Shown one piece after another: positions 4,741 to 5,823 of a stretch of DNA of 5,823 bases. Position 1 is the stretch's first letter; each line of letters opens with the position of its first letter. A program made the position numbers and the translations under genes. The notes beneath the pieces were generated by a model that searched no databases, had not been told where the DNA came from, and saw only the letters and a list, made by a program, of their open reading frames with translations. The DNA comes from Gallionellaceae bacterium (GTDB lineage: Bacteria; Pseudomonadota; Gammaproteobacteria; Burkholderiales; Gallionellaceae), in the NCBI GenBank assembly GCA_003151655.1, contig PLYB01000136.1, positions 342-6,164 on the forward strand, written 5' to 3'.

Positions 4741-5823
4741 TTACTTTTGCAGCATACTTAATCCCCATGCCACACCGAAGCCATTCACGTCATGCGCCAC
4801 GATGCCCAGTCCGCCTTCGCAACGGCTGGCCGATAGATCGACATGCAGCCAAGGCACATCTTTTTCCACGAAGCGCTTGAGAAAGCGCGTGGCCAGAATA
4901 TGGTCGGCATCGCCGTCCAGCGTACATTGCTTGATGTCGGCCACTTTGGAATCGAGCGCGGCTTCGTAATCTTCGTCCTGTGGAAAGGCGCACAACCGCT
5001 CACCGCATTGCTTGCCAGTGCTCACTGCACGTTGCGCCAATTCGTCACTGCTGGCAAACACGCCGCTGTAACGCGCGCCCAGTGCCGCCGCCATGCTGCC
5101 GGTGAGCGTGGCGAAGTCGATCATCAAATCCGGTTTCGCACGCGAAGCCAGCGTGAGCGTATCCGCCAACACCATGCGCCCTTCGGCATCGGTGTGCACC
5201 ACTTCGATGGTCGTGCCGTTCAGTGCAGTGACGATATCGTTTTGTTTGTAAGCCTTGGGGCTGATATGGTTCTGCGCCAATGCCAGCCAGCAGTCTATAT
5301 TTACCGGCAATTTACTTTGCGTCGCCGCGAGCAAAATACCGAGTGCGACGGCGGAACCGTTCATGTCCTCATGCATATTATTCATGTAACGCGCAGGCTT
5401 GAGGTTATGCCCGCCGGTATCGAAACAAATGCCTTTGCCGACCAGTGCGATAGTTTGCTTGGCCTTGGGATGTTTATATGAAAGATGAACGATGGCAGCG
5501 TCTTCATCCGCACTACCTTGCGCTACGGCGACGAATGCACCCGCTCCCATCTTGCGCAATTTTTTCAGATCGAACTCTTCAAGCGCCCAGCCATGCTGCT
5601 GTGCCAGTTTGCCGATGCGTGTGCGGTAGATGGCAGGTGTCAAAGCGTTCGGTGGCAACACCGTCAGTTCGCGGCATAACAAATTGCCCTCGGCTTGTGC
5701 TTTGAGACTTTCAAATTTTCCGTTGTAACCGACCAGCTCGATCTTCTTCAACGCTTTGCGTTCGTCTTTTTTCTTATGCACCGGCAGCAAAGCACCGTTC
5801 ACCCACGCGCCATACACCGCCAG
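4741..5823 (-). CDS. M17 leucyl aminopeptidase family protein, N-terminus cut by window edge
   Basis: A cytoplasmic two-metal exopeptidase that removes N-terminal residues from peptides. The frame runs through the window edge (Leu-Ala codons precede the GTG at 5815-5817), so that GTG is not a reliable start; about 360 residues are visible and the N-terminal domain is partly missing. Numbering from the GTG, the metal and catalytic residues are all present: Lys128 and Asp133 in VGKGICFDTGG, Lys140 in NLKPA, Asp151 in HEDMNGSA, and Asp210, Glu212 and Arg214 in HTDAEGRMVLAD. Their spacing equals E. coli PepA (270, 275, 282, 293, 352, 354, 356) with a constant offset of 142. Departures from classic PepA are His for Asn in N-TDAEGR, Asn for Gly/Cys in DMxG, and a C-terminus lacking the usual GATGRPV. 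It is therefore a divergent M17 branch, probably active; the exact specificity is not readable. No clear terminator follows its stop. Confidence 0.92.
   Translation of the reverse strand: MAVYGAWVNGALLPVHKKKDERKALKKIELVGYNGKFESLKAQAEGNLLCRELTVLPPNALTPAIYRTRIGKLAQQHGWALEEFDLKKLRKMGAGAFVAVAQGSADEDAAIVHLSYKHPKAKQTIALVGKGICFDTGGHNLKPARYMNNMHEDMNGSAVALGILLAATQSKLPVNIDCWLALAQNHISPKAYKQNDIVTALNGTTIEVVHTDAEGRMVLADTLTLASRAKPDLMIDFATLTGSMAAALGARYSGVFASSDELAQRAVSTGKQCGERLCAFPQDEDYEAALDSKVADIKQCTLDGDADHILATRFLKRFVEKDVPWLHVDLSASRCEGGLGIVAHDVNGFGVAWGLSMLQK

Noticed and set aside
4843..5481. 212-residue open frame on the plus strand opposite the M17 peptidase
   Set aside because: It lies wholly antisense to a gene with intact family motifs; its Cys/His/Arg/Gln-rich composition is typical of antisense translation, and it has no recognisable domain or signal.
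5815..5817. GTG as the real start of the M17 peptidase
   Set aside because: The frame stays open to the window edge, and alignment by catalytic residues places this codon near residue 143 of an E. coli-like PepA.

Overview
The window looks like a stretch of ordinary chromosome from a Gram-negative proteobacterium. The evidence is an E. coli-type dihydrolipoamide dehydrogenase, a YqaA/DedA-like membrane protein, Sec signal peptides, and two proteins ending in the C-terminal phenylalanine typical of outer-membrane barrels. Mid-range base composition, the dispersed-repeat style and the family mix would fit an environmental betaproteobacterium (Nitrosomonadales/Gallionella-like). That placement is an impression, not a proof. 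There is no rRNA, tRNA, CRISPR array, transposase or phage gene.

Left part, plus strand (1-2047): the 3' two thirds of lpdA; a ~135-bp inverted-repeat element (907-1041) built from an 8-bp CACAGAGR period; a YqaA-family membrane protein read from a TTG codon just past the repeat; and a small 166-residue outer-membrane beta-barrel protein with its own strong ribosome binding site.

Middle (2048-2167): the convergent junction between the barrel gene and the minus-strand genes. It holds a degenerate and an intact copy of a GTAGGTCGGG palindromic repeat. The outer arm of the intact copy runs into the last codons of the minus-strand gene.

Right part, minus strand (5823-2152): read in transcription order, these are the C-terminal two thirds of a divergent M17 (leucyl-aminopeptidase-type) peptidase, a secreted DUF3015 protein, a strong intrinsic terminator, and a 642-residue secreted protein. 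That last protein has a DUF4105/Lnb_N domain followed by a probable outer-membrane barrel. The terminator sits only 17 bp before its ATG.

The most interesting unit is the DUF3015-terminator-DUF4105 pair. A small secreted protein is followed by a barrel-anchored protein whose conserved His-then-Cys order resembles permuted papain-like (NlpC/P60-like) enzymes, and expression of the second gene must in some way pass or avoid a perfect 13-bp terminator hairpin. The remainder is household metabolism and envelope genes. I see no evidence for a wholly new mobile or defence system.
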